64,000 nucleotides of DNA from Methylocystis rosea SV97 (GCF_000372845.1 NZ_KB889963.1:3058304-3122303), one strand, 5' to 3'. Counted from the stretch's first letter, positions 16,768 to 26,248 are shown. Notes: generated from the sequence alone by a model not told the origin. A program made the numbers and translations.

Positions 16768-19761
16768 ATGACCCTCACACATAAGCCCGTCGGCCCCGGG
16801 AGCCACATCTTCCTCGTTGACGGCTCCTCCTTCGTCTTTCGCGCCTATTTCCAGTCGATCCGACAGGATGCGAAATATAACTATCGCTCCGACCGGCTGC
16901 CGACCGGCGCCGTGCGGCTGTTCTGCACGAAGCTGTTGCAGTTCGTGCGCGAAGGCGCGGCCGGCGTGATGCCGACGCATCTCGCCATCATCTTCGACAA
17001 GAGCGAGCACTCCTTCCGAAAAGACCTTTATCCCGACTACAAGGCGCACCGCACCGAGCCGCCGGACGATCTGATTCCGCAATTCCCGCTGATGCGCGCC
17101 GTCGTGCGCGCTTTCGGCCTCACCCCGATCGAACAGGACGTCTACGAGGCCGACGATCTCATCGCCACCTATGCGACGCAGGCGCAGGCCAAGGGCGCGG
17201 ACGTGCTGATCGTCTCGGCCGACAAGGATCTGATGCAGCTCGTCGGTCCCGGCGTCAGAATGTACGACCCCGCCTCGGGGACGGCTGGAACGAAAGGCGC
17301 GCGCGAAGAACGCCTCATCGGCGAAGCCGAAGTCGTCGACTATTTCGGCGTTCCGCCGGACAAGGTCGTCGACGTGCAGGCGCTCGCGGGCGATTCGACT
17401 GACAATGTGCCGGGCGCCAAAGGCATCGGCGTCAAGACCGCCGCTCAGCTCATCAACGAATATGGCGATCTCGAAACGCTGCTCGCACAAGCATCGGGCA
17501 TCAAGCAGCCGAAGCGCCGCGAGGCGCTGACCGAGCCGGATGCGGTTGCGCGCATCCTTCTTTCGCAGAAGCTCTGCGAACTCGTGCGCGACGTCCCTCT
17601 GGACACTCCGCTCGAAGACCTTGGCCTTCATCAACCTGATGCGACGAAGCTCATCGCTTTTCTGCAGGCGATGGAGTTCACGACGATCACCCGCCGCGTC
17701 GCCGAGATGTATGGGGTCCATGCGCAGGATATCGAGCCCGATCCCGGTTTTTTCGGCGCCGCCGGCTGGCGCGGGCGCAACGGCGAATTGTCCGAGGTCG
17801 CGCCGCCCGCTTCTGAAGCGCCGAACCGCGCCGAGAAGCCGACGAGCGACGCGCTCACGCCCGCGAACCTCGTCGCCGCACGTCTCGCCGAAGCGAAGTC
17901 GGTCAAGATCGATCGCTCCAGCTATGAGACGGTGCTCTCGGCGGAGCGTCTGGATGATTGGATCACCGAAGCCGCTGGCGCAGGACTGGTCGCAATCAAT
18001 GTCGAAACGACCTTGCCGGATCCGATGCGTTGCGAACTCATCGGCGTCTCGCTGGCGACGGCGCCGGGACGCGCCTGCTATATCCCGCTACAGCATCGAT
18101 CCGGCGACGCGGCTGACCTTTTTTCCGGCGCCGATTTGGTCGAGGGGCAGATCCCGCTCGACGTGGCCCTCGCACGATTAAAGCCGTTGTTTGAGGACGC
18201 CGCGATCCTCAAGATCGCGCATAATATGAAGCACGATCTGCTGGTTCTTTCGCGCTACGGAATCGACGTCGCGCCGATCGACGACGCCATGCTCATGTCC
18301 TACACGCTGGACTCGGGGCGTGGCGATCATCGTCTCGAAGAGCTGGCGCGCAATTATTGCGGCCATGACGCTCTCACCTTCGCCTCCGTCGCCGGCGCGG
18401 GCCGCAATTTTCTCGGCTTTGCCCGGGCGGCACTCACGGCGGCGACGGAATACGCCGCGGAACAGGCGGACATTTCCCTGCGCCTTTGGCGCGTGCTGAA
18501 GCCGCGGCTCTTGGCCGAGCGCATGACTGCGGTCTACGAGACCTTGGAGCGGCCGATGGTCGCGACGCTCGCGCGCATGGAGCGAAGGGGCGTCATGGTC
18601 GAGCGCGCGACCTTGTCGCGACTCTCCGGCGAATTTGCGCAGGACATGGCGCGTCTCGAGGCCGAGATCTTCGAACTTGCCGGCGAGAGTTTCAACCTTG
18701 GCTCACCCAAGCAGTTGGGCGACATACTTTTCGGCAAGATGGGGTTGCCCGGCGCGAAGAAAACGGCGACCGGCGCCTGGTCAACTTCCGCAAGCGTTCT
18801 CGAAGACCTCGCCGTCGCCGGCAATGATTTTTCGCGCCGCATTCTCGATTGGCGACAGCTCTCCAAGCTCAAGAGCACCTACGCCGACGCCCTGCCCGGC
18901 TATATCAACGCCGAGACCGGTCGCGTGCACACGAGCTATGCGCTCGCCGCCACGACGACGGGGCGGCTCTCTTCATCCGAGCCCAATCTGCAGAACATTC
19001 CCGTACGCAATGAGGCCGGCCGCAAAATCCGCAAGGCCTTTGTCTCGGCGCCCGGCCATGTGCTGATCTCTGCGGATTATTCGCAGATCGAGTTGCGGCT
19101 GCTTGCCCACATCGCAGACATTCCTCAGCTCAGACGCGCCTTCGCCGAAAATCTCGACATTCACGCGATGACGGCGAGCGAAATGTTCAATGTGCCCATC
19201 AAGGACATGCCGCCCGAAACGCGCCGCCGCGCCAAGGCGATCAACTTCGGCATCATCTACGGCATTTCCGCCTTCGGCCTCGCCAATCAGCTGAGCATTC
19301 CGCGCGAAGAGGCGAGCGCCTACATCAAGCGCTATTTCGAGCGCTTTCCCGGCATTCGCGACTACATGGATTCAACGCGCAAGACGGTGCGCGAGAAGGG
19401 CGAAGTCTCAACGATTTTCGGCCGAATCTACCACTTCCCCGGCATCTCATCGGCCAATGCGTCAGACCGCGCCTTCTATGAGCGCGCGGCGATCAACGCG
19501 CCGATCCAGGGCGCCGCCGCGGACATCATCAGACGCGCCATGATACGGATGGATGACGCGCTCTTTCGCGCCGGTCTCTCGGCGCAGATGCTTCTGCAGG
19601 TGCATGACGAGCTTGTGTTCGAAGCGCCGAACGATGAAGCCGAGGCGACGATCGAACTCGCCCGCCGCGTCATGGAACAGGCGCCCGCGCCCGCCGTCCA
19701 TCTCGCCGTGCCGCTGAAAGTCGACGCGCGCGCCGCCGTCAATTGGGACGAAGCCCACTGA
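16768..19761 (+). CDS. polA: DNA polymerase I with a probably inactive proofreading domain
   Basis: 997 residues. Residues 1-300 are the 5'-3' exonuclease (FLVDGSSFVFRAYF, DKSEHSFRK, VYEADDLIATYA, LAGDSTDNVPGAKGIGVKTA). Residues about 385-590 are the 3'-5' exonuclease fold. The rest is the polymerase, with motif A SADYSQIELRLLAHI, the O helix RRRAKAINFGIIYG and motif C LLQVHDELVFEAP. In the proofreading domain the expected DxE is IN-V-E (Asn411 in place of Asp355 of E. coli), and the expected YxxxD is Tyr562...Gln566 in place of Asp501. NMKHD and DDAML are kept. Loss of two of four metal-binding acids suggests no proofreading. Pol I fills gaps and removes RNA primers. Confidence 0.96.
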   Translation: MTLTHKPVGPGSHIFLVDGSSFVFRAYFQSIRQDAKYNYRSDRLPTGAVRLFCTKLLQFVREGAAGVMPTHLAIIFDKSEHSFRKDLYPDYKAHRTEPPDDLIPQFPLMRAVVRAFGLTPIEQDVYEADDLIATYATQAQAKGADVLIVSADKDLMQLVGPGVRMYDPASGTAGTKGAREERLIGEAEVVDYFGVPPDKVVDVQALAGDSTDNVPGAKGIGVKTAAQLINEYGDLETLLAQASGIKQPKRREALTEPDAVARILLSQKLCELVRDVPLDTPLEDLGLHQPDATKLIAFLQAMEFTTITRRVAEMYGVHAQDIEPDPGFFGAAGWRGRNGELSEVAPPASEAPNRAEKPTSDALTPANLVAARLAEAKSVKIDRSSYETVLSAERLDDWITEAAGAGLVAINVETTLPDPMRCELIGVSLATAPGRACYIPLQHRSGDAADLFSGADLVEGQIPLDVALARLKPLFEDAAILKIAHNMKHDLLVLSRYGIDVAPIDDAMLMSYTLDSGRGDHRLEELARNYCGHDALTFASVAGAGRNFLGFARAALTAATEYAAEQADISLRLWRVLKPRLLAERMTAVYETLERPMVATLARMERRGVMVERATLSRLSGEFAQDMARLEAEIFELAGESFNLGSPKQLGDILFGKMGLPGAKKTATGAWSTSASVLEDLAVAGNDFSRRILDWRQLSKLKSTYADALPGYINAETGRVHTSYALAATTTGRLSSSEPNLQNIPVRNEAGRKIRKAFVSAPGHVLISADYSQIELRLLAHIADIPQLRRAFAENLDIHAMTASEMFNVPIKDMPPETRRRAKAINFGIIYGISAFGLANQLSIPREEASAYIKRYFERFPGIRDYMDSTRKTVREKGEVSTIFGRIYHFPGISSANASDRAFYERAAINAPIQGAAADIIRRAMIRMDDALFRAGLSAQMLLQVHDELVFEAPNDEAEATIELARRVMEQAPAPAVHLAVPLKVDARAAVNWDEAH

Positions 19762-19794
19762 CGGCGTGTCCGGCTGATCCGTTCGCTCGGGCCG

Positions 19795-19904
19795 TGTCAT
19801 TCCCGGCAGGCCGAAGGCCTGACCGGGCATCTAGAGCCACAACAAGGATATTGGGCGTCGCTCTGGTTTCCCGATCGCGCGCGTTGCGCGCGTCGGGAAT
19901 GACA
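19795..19904. repeat. Palindromic intergenic repeat (family B), copy 2, inverted
   Basis: It runs TGTCATTCCCGGCAGGCC ... GGAATGACA with hairpins CAGGCCGAAGGCCTG and GCGCGCGTTGCGCGC. Compared with the copies at 8559 and 46456 it is in the opposite orientation. It lies between convergent polA and cysN. Confidence 0.85.
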
Positions 19905-19930
19905 CCCGAGCAGTTCGAACGGATTTCTTA

Positions 19931-21559
19931 TTACAGGCCGGGGTCATCTCGGTCAGGCGCGTCTTCGGTCCCCAGCCCGAAGCTTAATCGCAACCAGAAC
20001 CGCTCGTGAAGATAATAGAGCGCGAAGATCGCGATCATTTCAACGCCGGTGATTTCGGCGGCGAGTGCGGCGCTCTGAACGAAAGCGTAAACGATCAGGA
20101 AGGTCGAAATGCTCGCCGGCAGGAGCCAGGTGAGCGCCTTCATCAGGCTGCGCGTCGGGGTCGGTCGAAACGACTCCCGCGCCAGCGGCAGTCCTTCCAT
20201 CGAGGCGTAGCTGAGCTCCGTCAGCGGCGGCGCGACGCGGCCATTCGATGCGGCGACGGCTTTGACCATGCCGACCGCGACCGTTTCATTGGTGATGCGG
20301 TCGATGAGAATGAATCCGCCGGTTTCGCGGTTGTCGCCATAGGGATCGCAGGCGATCACGGTCTGGAGCGACAGGCGCGCGCCGCCGATCTCGTTGAAGG
20401 CGAGCGTCGACCCATCGGGCAGCGGCTGCGGCAGGCCGGTTTCGATGTCGATGCGCGCATCGACCGCGGTCACGGCGGCCGGCGCAGTCTTCGTCCCGAG
20501 CTTCAAGAGATAGCTCTTGCCGACGACAAGAGGCTCACGCACCAGCCACAACAGCTTCGCTTCGAGACGATCCCCGGTCTTCGCCGGCGAGACCGGCGAA
20601 CACAAGAGATCGCCGCGCGAAATGTCTATCTCTTCGGTGAGCGTGAGGGTCGCCGACTGACCCGAAACGGCGCTATCGAGATCGCCGTCGAAGGTCACGA
20701 TCCTGGCGACGCGCGTGTCGCGCCCCGAAGGCAGAACGCGCACGATGTCGCCCGGCTGAATATTGCCGCCGCTGATGAAGCCAGAGAACCCGCGGAAGTC
20801 AAGATTGGGCCGATTCACCCATTGCACGGGCATGCGGAAGGGCGCGATCCGCGTGGCGTCCTCCACCGCGACGCCCTCAAGATAGGAGAGCAGCGGCGGC
20901 CCATCGTGCCAAGGCATATTGGCGCTGTGGTGGACAAGATTATCGCCGTCCTTGGCGACAAGCGGCGCGACGTAAATGGATGCAAAGCGAAGATGGTCGG
21001 CGAAGGCGTGAAAATCCGCTTCGATCTTGCGGAACACCTCTTCGCTGTAGCCGACAAGATCCATCTTGTTGACGGCGACGACGACATGGCGGACGCCGAA
21101 CATCGAGGTGATGACGCTGTGACGCCGCGTTTGCGGCAGGATGCCCTTGCGCGCGTCGACAAGCAGAATGGCGAGTTCCGCGGTTGAGGCGCCGACGGCC
21201 ATGTTGCGGGTGTATTGCTCGTGGCCAGGCGTGTCAGCGACGATGAACTTGCGCTTGTCGGTCGCGAAATAGCGATAGGCGACGTCGATGGTGATGCCTT
21301 GTTCGCGCTCGGCCGCGAGCCCGTCGACGAGCAAGGCGAAATCCAGCTCTTCGCCCTGAGTGCCGTGCTTTTTCGAGTCGCTTTCCAGCGCCGCGATGAT
21401 GTCGTCCGGCGCAAGATCGGCGTCGTACAGCAGACGACCGATCAGCGTCGACTTGCCGTCGTCGACCGAGCCGCAGGTGATGAACCGCAAGAGCGGCTTT
21501 TCGCCGACCAGGCGCGCTGGCGCGCGCGACGGCGATGCGGCAGCGACGGCGCCGTGCAT
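19931..21559 (-). CDS. cysN: Sulfate adenylyltransferase large subunit CysN fused to a DUF2061 membrane domain
   Basis: 542 residues from ATG 21559, preceded by AGGAAGGA. The translation-GTPase core is complete: GSVDDGKSTLIGRLLYD (P-loop), DTPGHEQYTRNMA, VNKMDLV. Beta-barrel domains follow. The last 70 residues (from about 473, beginning PTRSLMKALTWLLPASISTF) contain one or two hydrophobic helices and end with ALYYLHERFWLRLSFGLG, which matches the DUF2061 family. In many Rhizobiales CysN carries APS kinase (CysC) at this position instead. CysN hydrolyses GTP to drive APS formation by CysD. It is the last gene of the sulfur operon, starting 1 base after cysD. Confidence 0.93.
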   Translation of the reverse strand: MHGAVAAASPSRAPARLVGEKPLLRFITCGSVDDGKSTLIGRLLYDADLAPDDIIAALESDSKKHGTQGEELDFALLVDGLAAEREQGITIDVAYRYFATDKRKFIVADTPGHEQYTRNMAVGASTAELAILLVDARKGILPQTRRHSVITSMFGVRHVVVAVNKMDLVGYSEEVFRKIEADFHAFADHLRFASIYVAPLVAKDGDNLVHHSANMPWHDGPPLLSYLEGVAVEDATRIAPFRMPVQWVNRPNLDFRGFSGFISGGNIQPGDIVRVLPSGRDTRVARIVTFDGDLDSAVSGQSATLTLTEEIDISRGDLLCSPVSPAKTGDRLEAKLLWLVREPLVVGKSYLLKLGTKTAPAAVTAVDARIDIETGLPQPLPDGSTLAFNEIGGARLSLQTVIACDPYGDNRETGGFILIDRITNETVAVGMVKAVAASNGRVAPPLTELSYASMEGLPLARESFRPTPTRSLMKALTWLLPASISTFLIVYAFVQSAALAAEITGVEMIAIFALYYLHERFWLRLSFGLGTEDAPDRDDPGL

Positions 21560-21560
21560 G

Positions 21561-22478
21561 TTAGAAATATCCTTCCTGCTTCTTTTGCTCCATGGAGCTG
21601 GAGCCGTCGTGGTCGATGAGCCGCCCTTGGCGCTCCGAGGAGCGGCTTTCGCGCATCTCCGCAATGATCTCTTCGAGACTGGCCGCATCGCTTTCGATGC
21701 CCCCCGTCAACGGATAGCAGCCGAGCGTACGAAAGCGCACCATCTTATGTTCGATGGATTCTCCAGGCGCGAGCTCCATGCGCGCATCGTCGACCATGAT
21801 GAGCGTGCCGCCGCGGCGCACGACCGGCCGCTCTTTGGCGAAATAGAGGGGAACGACGGGGATGTTCTCGCGCGCGACGTAATCCCAGATGTCCGCCTCG
21901 GTCCAATTCGACATCGGGAAGACGCGCAGACTCTCGCCCGGCGCCTTTCGCGTATTGTAGAGACGCCAGAATTCCGGGCGCTGATTCTTCGGGTCCCAAC
22001 GGTGCTGCGCCGTGCGAAATGACAGCACGCGCTCCTTGGCGCGGGATTTTTCCTCGTCGCGACGCGCCCCGCCAAAAGCGGCGTCGAACTTATACTTGTC
22101 CAACGCCTGCTTCAGCGCCTCGGTCTTCATGATCTCGGTGTGAAGCTTCGAACCATGAACGAAGGGGCTGATGTTCATCTCAATCCCTCTGGGATTGATA
22201 TATTCGATAAGTTCGAGGCCAAGCTCTTTCATGCGACGGTCGCGAAACTCGATCATCTCGCGAAATTTCCAGGTCGTATTGACATGGAGCAGCGGAAACG
22301 GCGGCTTGGAGGGATAAAACGCCTTCATGGCGACGTGCAGCATCGCCGCCGAATCCTTGCCGATCGAATAGAGCATCACCGGCCGTTCGCACTCAGCGAC
22401 GGTCTCGCGCATGATGTGGATGCTCTCGGCCTCGAGTCGATCGAGATGGCCGAGCGGCCGCGTCGCAAGCGCCGTCAT
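21561..22478 (-). CDS. cysD: Sulfate adenylyltransferase small subunit
   Basis: 305 residues from ATG 22478 (AGAGGCGAG upstream; longer forms are open-frame read-through). It is a PAPS-reductase-fold nucleotidyl transferase: [20 protein letters not shown] carries the PP-loop, [16 protein letters not shown] and [15 protein letters not shown] are family blocks. With CysN it makes adenosine 5'-phosphosulfate from sulfate and ATP. The start overlaps the cysH stop by 4 bases, so translation is coupled. Confidence 0.96.
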   Translation of the reverse strand: MTALATRPLGHLDRLEAESIHIMRETVAECERPVMLYSIGKDSAAMLHVAMKAFYPSKPPFPLLHVNTTWKFREMIEFRDRRMKELGLELIEYINPRGIEMNISPFVHGSKLHTEIMKTEALKQALDKYKFDAAFGGARRDEEKSRAKERVLSFRTAQHRWDPKNQRPEFWRLYNTRKAPGESLRVFPMSNWTEADIWDYVARENIPVVPLYFAKERPVVRRGGTLIMVDDARMELAPGESIEHKMVRFRTLGCYPLTGGIESDAASLEEIIAEMRESRSSERQGRLIDHDGSSSMEQKKQEGYF

Positions 22479-23224
22479 AGGCTCGCCTCTTGCGGCGCGC
22501 CGCGCCGCAACACGCCGTCGTCGCCGACATGAAGGCCGCATTCCTTCTTGTTGTCTTCTTCCCACCACCAGCGTCCGGCGCGTTCGTCTTCGCCGGGCAG
22601 CACCGCGCGCGTGCACGGCGCGCAGCCGATCGATAGAAACCCCTTGGCGTGGAGATCGTTGACCGGCACTGAAAACTCCTCGACCGCGGCGACGACCGCG
22701 TCGCGCGTGTAATCTGCGAGCGGATTGAGCTTGAGCACCCTGTGGGTCTCATCGAAGGCGATGAGCGGCGCCTCGGCGCGCGCCTGAGACTGGTCCGCGC
22801 GAAGCCCCGTCACCCAGCCCGAAACGCCCTCGAGCAACCGCGACAGCGGCTCAACCTTGCGAACATGACAGCAGGCCTTGCGCGCGTCCACGGACTTATA
22901 AAAGCCGTTGATCCCCTGCTCCTCGATGAGCGCTTCGAGCGGCGCCGCCTGGGGGTAAACCGCGCGTATGCGCCGCGCATAGCGCGCTTCGGTGCGCTCC
23001 CACAGCTCGTAGGTTTCGGGAAAGAGCCGGCCGGTGTCGATCGTCGCGACGTCGATATCGAGACCCTGCGTGAAGATCGAATGCGCGATGAACTGATCCT
23101 CGACGCCAAAACTCGTGGTGAAGACGATCCGGCCGGGAATGAACTCGCGCACGAGCAGCAAACGATGATCGAGATCGAGCGGCGCCAGTCGCGGCGCCAG
23201 CGTTTCGGGGATCGAAGGCTTCAT
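22475..23224 (-). CDS. cysH: Adenylyl-sulfate (APS) reductase, assimilatory
   Basis: 249 residues from ATG 23224, which overlaps the DUF934 stop (ATGA). It has the PP-loop-like [17 protein letters not shown] and [14 protein letters not shown], then [12 protein letters not shown] and [12 protein letters not shown]: the two Cys pairs (CC and CxxC) that hold a 4Fe-4S cluster. This marks it as an APS rather than PAPS reductase, in line with a plant-like two-step route without CysC. The C-terminal ECGLHVG carries the redox Cys. It reduces APS to sulfite with thioredoxin, which is encoded at 62521 in this window. Confidence 0.95.
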   Translation of the reverse strand: MKPSIPETLAPRLAPLDLDHRLLLVREFIPGRIVFTTSFGVEDQFIAHSIFTQGLDIDVATIDTGRLFPETYELWERTEARYARRIRAVYPQAAPLEALIEEQGINGFYKSVDARKACCHVRKVEPLSRLLEGVSGWVTGLRADQSQARAEAPLIAFDETHRVLKLNPLADYTRDAVVAAVEEFSVPVNDLHAKGFLSIGCAPCTRAVLPGEDERAGRWWWEEDNKKECGLHVGDDGVLRRGAPQEASL

Positions 23225-23727
23225 GAACGCACCGCCTTTCGGCGCGCTTCCAGGATCGAGCCGCGCCCGGCGTAGCCACGCTGATAGCTCATCGAATAGG
23301 CGTTGAGCGCGGCGCGCCACTGTTCTTCGTCCTGACGATCGGCGAGATCGTCGGGAATTTCGATCGTATCAAAGCCGCAACCGATCGCGTGAGGATATTG
23401 GTCGGCGACGAGACGCCCGCTGGCGCGCAACTCGCCTTTAAACTGCGCCCGCCGCAACAGGCGCGCCAAAGAGAAGCCGCGACCGTCAGCGAAAGCCGGG
23501 AAAGCGATCGAGATGAGGTCGAGCCGCGGCAAGGCGGCGATGAGCGCCGACGGTTCCGTCGTGTTCGGAACGATCACGCCGAACGTGGCCGTCGGCCCGA
23601 GGACCTCCACGGCATGTTCGAGTCGCGGCAATGACACGATGAACTTGCCGCTTTTCGGCAGCGCTTCCTCGTCGGCAAGTCGGCGCCATGCGTCCTCGAT
23701 GAAGCGGCCGTCAGATATCAGCGCCAT
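23221..23727 (-). CDS. DUF934 protein of the sulfite reductase operon
   Basis: 168 residues from ATG 23727, inside the last 17 bases of cysI. Family blocks: VIVPNTTEPSALIAALPRLD, LISIAFPAFADGRGFSLARL, FKGELRASGRLVADQYPHAI, CGFDTIEI. The final YSMSYQRGY is typical. DUF934 genes almost always accompany cysI and cysH in proteobacteria. The role is not established, but they are presumed to help sulfite reductase or APS reductase assembly. No signal peptide, no membrane segment. Confidence 0.92.
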   Translation of the reverse strand: MALISDGRFIEDAWRRLADEEALPKSGKFIVSLPRLEHAVEVLGPTATFGVIVPNTTEPSALIAALPRLDLISIAFPAFADGRGFSLARLLRRAQFKGELRASGRLVADQYPHAIGCGFDTIEIPDDLADRQDEEQWRAALNAYSMSYQRGYAGRGSILEARRKAVRS

Positions 23728-25435
23728 CTTCGCCCTCCCGACGCAGAACGTCTTTGAACCGCGCATGGCCGATACGGCGCCAGGTGTCGATGAAAGCTTC
23801 GCCCTCCTCGCGTTCAGCGAGATAGTAGTCGACGAGATGTTCGACTACGTCGGGCACCTGCTCGGCGGTGACGCCAGGTCCCAGAATTTCGCCGATCGAC
23901 GCCGAGAAGGTCGGATCGCCGCCAAGCGTAATCTGATAGGATTCCTGGCCCTTCTTCTCCAAGCCGAGAATGCCGATCGCTCCCACGTGATGGTGTCCGC
24001 AGGCGTTGATGCAGCCTGAGATCTTGACGCCGAGCTTGCCGATGCGCCGCTGCCTCGACATGTCGGAGAAGCGCTTCGAGATCGCCTGCGCGATGGGGAT
24101 CGAGCGCGCAGTGGCGAGCGAGCAATAGTCGAGGCCGGGGCACGAGATGATGTCGGAGACGAGACCCGCGTTCGCCGTCGCAAGACTAGCTGCGTCGAGC
24201 ATGCTCCACAGGGCGAAAAGATCGTCCTGCCTCACATGCGGCAGGATGATGTTCTGCTCATGGCTGACACGCAGTTCGCCGAAGCCGAAGCGCTCGCTGG
24301 CGTCGGCCAGCACGCGCATCTGATCGGAGGTGGCGTCGCCGGGGACGCCGCCGATGGGCTTCAATGAAACGGTGACGATGGCGTAGCCGGGGATCTTGTG
24401 CGCGCCGACGTTGACGTCGACGAAATTGGCGAAAGCCGGCGTCTCCAGTTTCGCGGCGCGCAGCAAGGCGGACGTCGCCGGCAGCGACTCGTAAGGCGGC
24501 GGCGCGAAGAAGGCGGCGATGCGCTCGAATTCCTCTGGGTCGTGGGCGAAAACCGAGCGGTCCATCGCCGCGAACTCGGCTTCGACCGCCGCGCGGATTT
24601 CGTCAATTCCCTTCTCGTGGACGAGAATTTTGACTCGCGCCTTGTATTTGTTGTCGCGCCTGCCGAAGCGGTTATAGACGCGCAGGATCGCCTCGAGAAA
24701 GGCGAGCAGATCCTCGCGCGGCACGAAGTCGCCGACGACCTTGCCGATAAAGGGCGAACGGCCGAGTCCGCCGCCTACCACGACCTGATAGCCGATCTCG
24801 CCCTCATCATTCTTCACGATGCGCAGGCCGATGTCATGCACCAGAATCGCGGCGCGATCATGCTCTGCGCCCGTCACCGCAATCTTGAACTTGCGCGGCA
24901 GGAATGAGAACTCCGAATGCAGGCTCGACCATTGGCGGAGAAACTCCGCCGTCGGTCGGGGATCTTCGATCTCGTCCGGCGCGACGCCGGCGAAATGATC
25001 GGCCGTCACATTGCGAATGCAGTTGCCCGACGTCTGGATGGCGTGCATCTCGACGTCCGCCAGCGATTCCAGAATGTCCGGCGTATCGACGAGCTTGGGC
25101 CAATTGTATTGGAGGTTCTGTCGCGTCGTGAAATGGCCGTAGCCCTTGTCCCACTTATCGGCGATATCGGCGAGCCGGCGCATCTGCCGCGCCGTCAGCG
25201 TGCCATAGGGAATGGCGACGCGCAGCATATAGGCGTGAAGCTGCAGATAGAGCCCGTTCATCAGCCGGAAGGGGCGGAACTCCTCTTCGGTCAGCGCGCC
25301 GGAAAGCCGCCGATTGACCTGCTCACGAAACTCCGCCACGCGTTCGCTGACAAAGGCCGCGTCATATTCATCGTAACGATAGGTGGTCATCGGCGCATTG
25401 GGCCGCTGCGCCACACGCAGATCGACCGCCGTCAT
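23711..25435 (-). CDS. cysI: Sulfite reductase, siroheme/4Fe-4S subunit (nitrite/sulfite reductase family)
   Basis: 574 residues. The start at 25435 overlaps the DUF2849 stop by 4 bases. Two ferredoxin-like half domains and two catalytic halves are visible: YGHFTTRQNLQYNWPKL and TSGNCIRNVTADHFAGV near the N-terminus, then CPGLDYCSLATARS and KISGCINACGHHHVGAIG, which together give the C-x5-C and C-x3-C ligands of the 4Fe-4S cluster bridged to siroheme. The family catalyses the six-electron reduction of sulfite to sulfide. No flavoprotein CysJ is adjacent. A 2Fe-2S ferredoxin at the operon head is the likely electron donor. Confidence 0.94.
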   Translation of the reverse strand: MTAVDLRVAQRPNAPMTTYRYDEYDAAFVSERVAEFREQVNRRLSGALTEEEFRPFRLMNGLYLQLHAYMLRVAIPYGTLTARQMRRLADIADKWDKGYGHFTTRQNLQYNWPKLVDTPDILESLADVEMHAIQTSGNCIRNVTADHFAGVAPDEIEDPRPTAEFLRQWSSLHSEFSFLPRKFKIAVTGAEHDRAAILVHDIGLRIVKNDEGEIGYQVVVGGGLGRSPFIGKVVGDFVPREDLLAFLEAILRVYNRFGRRDNKYKARVKILVHEKGIDEIRAAVEAEFAAMDRSVFAHDPEEFERIAAFFAPPPYESLPATSALLRAAKLETPAFANFVDVNVGAHKIPGYAIVTVSLKPIGGVPGDATSDQMRVLADASERFGFGELRVSHEQNIILPHVRQDDLFALWSMLDAASLATANAGLVSDIISCPGLDYCSLATARSIPIAQAISKRFSDMSRQRRIGKLGVKISGCINACGHHHVGAIGILGLEKKGQESYQITLGGDPTFSASIGEILGPGVTAEQVPDVVEHLVDYYLAEREEGEAFIDTWRRIGHARFKDVLRREGEDGADI

Positions 25436-25749
25436 AACGCGCCCTCGCCCGCCTGCTTGCCGAGATCAAGGCGAACGCTCGGTCCCTTCACGCGCATCTT
25501 TTCTCGATAATGTAACGGCGTCGGCGCGCCATCGCTCCCGATCTCGACATCGGCGAGATAAACGTCGACCACGTGATTGGCTGAAATGTCGCGCTTGCCC
25601 AAGGCTTCCAGTGCGGTCGCCTCTTCGGCCTTCCGGGCGACGCGCGCGCGGCGGTGGTCGCGCTCCCAGCCCGAGGAGCCGAGAAACACCACTTCGCCGT
25701 CCGTCAAATTCGAGGCGATCAGGATCTGGGGATGTTTGAAGACGGGCAT
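25432..25749 (-). CDS. DUF2849 protein of the sulfite reductase operon
   Basis: 105 residues. ATG 25749 shares one base with the ferredoxin stop (TGATG); GTG 25752 is one codon earlier. Features are ILIASNLTDGEVVFLGSSG and then ANHVVDVYLADVEIGSDG, ending LHYREKMRVKGPSVRLD. This is the standard DUF2849 pattern, a small soluble protein found directly before cysI in alphaproteobacteria. The function is unknown. Position and tight overlap imply a part in sulfite reduction. Confidence 0.9.
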   Translation of the reverse strand: MPVFKHPQILIASNLTDGEVVFLGSSGWERDHRRARVARKAEEATALEALGKRDISANHVVDVYLADVEIGSDGAPTPLHYREKMRVKGPSVRLDLGKQAGEGAL

Positions 25750-26120
25750 CACGTTTCCTGCGCCAGCTTTAGCCGAAGGCCGCTCATCTCATCGGACCAG
25801 ATGATCTGGCAGGAGAGACGCGAATTTTCGTAAAGCATTGGCAATTCATCGAGCTTTTCGACTTCCTCTTCGCGCGGCGGCGGCACGCGGCGGGCCGATT
25901 CCGCGTCGAGGACGACATGGCATTCCGCACATGCAAGAGCGCCGCCACAGGTGTTGTCCATGCCGACGCCATGGTCGCGCAAGATCTCCATCAGCCGCCA
26001 GCCTTCGACGGCTTCGAGTTCATGGACAACGCCGTTGCGATCCTCGACGTGCAGGGTCGGCAGACTCTGCTGCGACGATTCGGCGGGCCGCCGCGCGACG
26101 ATATTCTCGATATTGCTCAT
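25749..26120 (-). CDS. 2Fe-2S ferredoxin heading the sulfur operon
   Basis: 123 residues from ATG 26120 (AAGG upstream). The adrenodoxin-like core has MDNTCGGALACAECHVVLD and later SRLSCQIIW: four Cys in the C-x5-C-x2-C...C pattern that binds a 2Fe-2S cluster. About 35 residues before it (MSNIENIVARRPAESSQQS) are polar. There is no signal peptide. As the first gene of ferredoxin-DUF2849-cysI-DUF934-cysH-cysD-cysN, it probably passes electrons to CysI. In related genomes this slot is often taken by siroheme synthase, which is absent here. Upstream sequence is AT-rich with two promoter-like pairs. Confidence 0.9.
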   Translation of the reverse strand: MSNIENIVARRPAESSQQSLPTLHVEDRNGVVHELEAVEGWRLMEILRDHGVGMDNTCGGALACAECHVVLDAESARRVPPPREEEVEKLDELPMLYENSRLSCQIIWSDEMSGLRLKLAQET

Positions 26121-26182
26121 GCCTTGACGCGCCGACCTGGTCCGCGCCAGCCAGCAGCCACGGACGTTCTGTATTTCGAACG

Positions 26183-26211
26183 CATAAACCTCCAAACCGC
26201 ACGAATGTCAA
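26183..26211 (-). promoter_or_regulatory. Candidate proximal promoter of the sulfur operon
   Basis: On the minus strand: TTGACA (26211-26206), 17-base spacer, TTTATG (26188-26183). Perfect -35, weak -10. Confidence 0.4.
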
Positions 26212-26248
26212 TTCACGATCATATTGCGGTGCTTGTGTTTAATTACAT

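Noticed and set aside
20006-21187. 393-codon open frame on the plus strand
   Set aside because: Antisense to cysN. Composition is typical of shadow frames (Arg, Asp, Gly, His).
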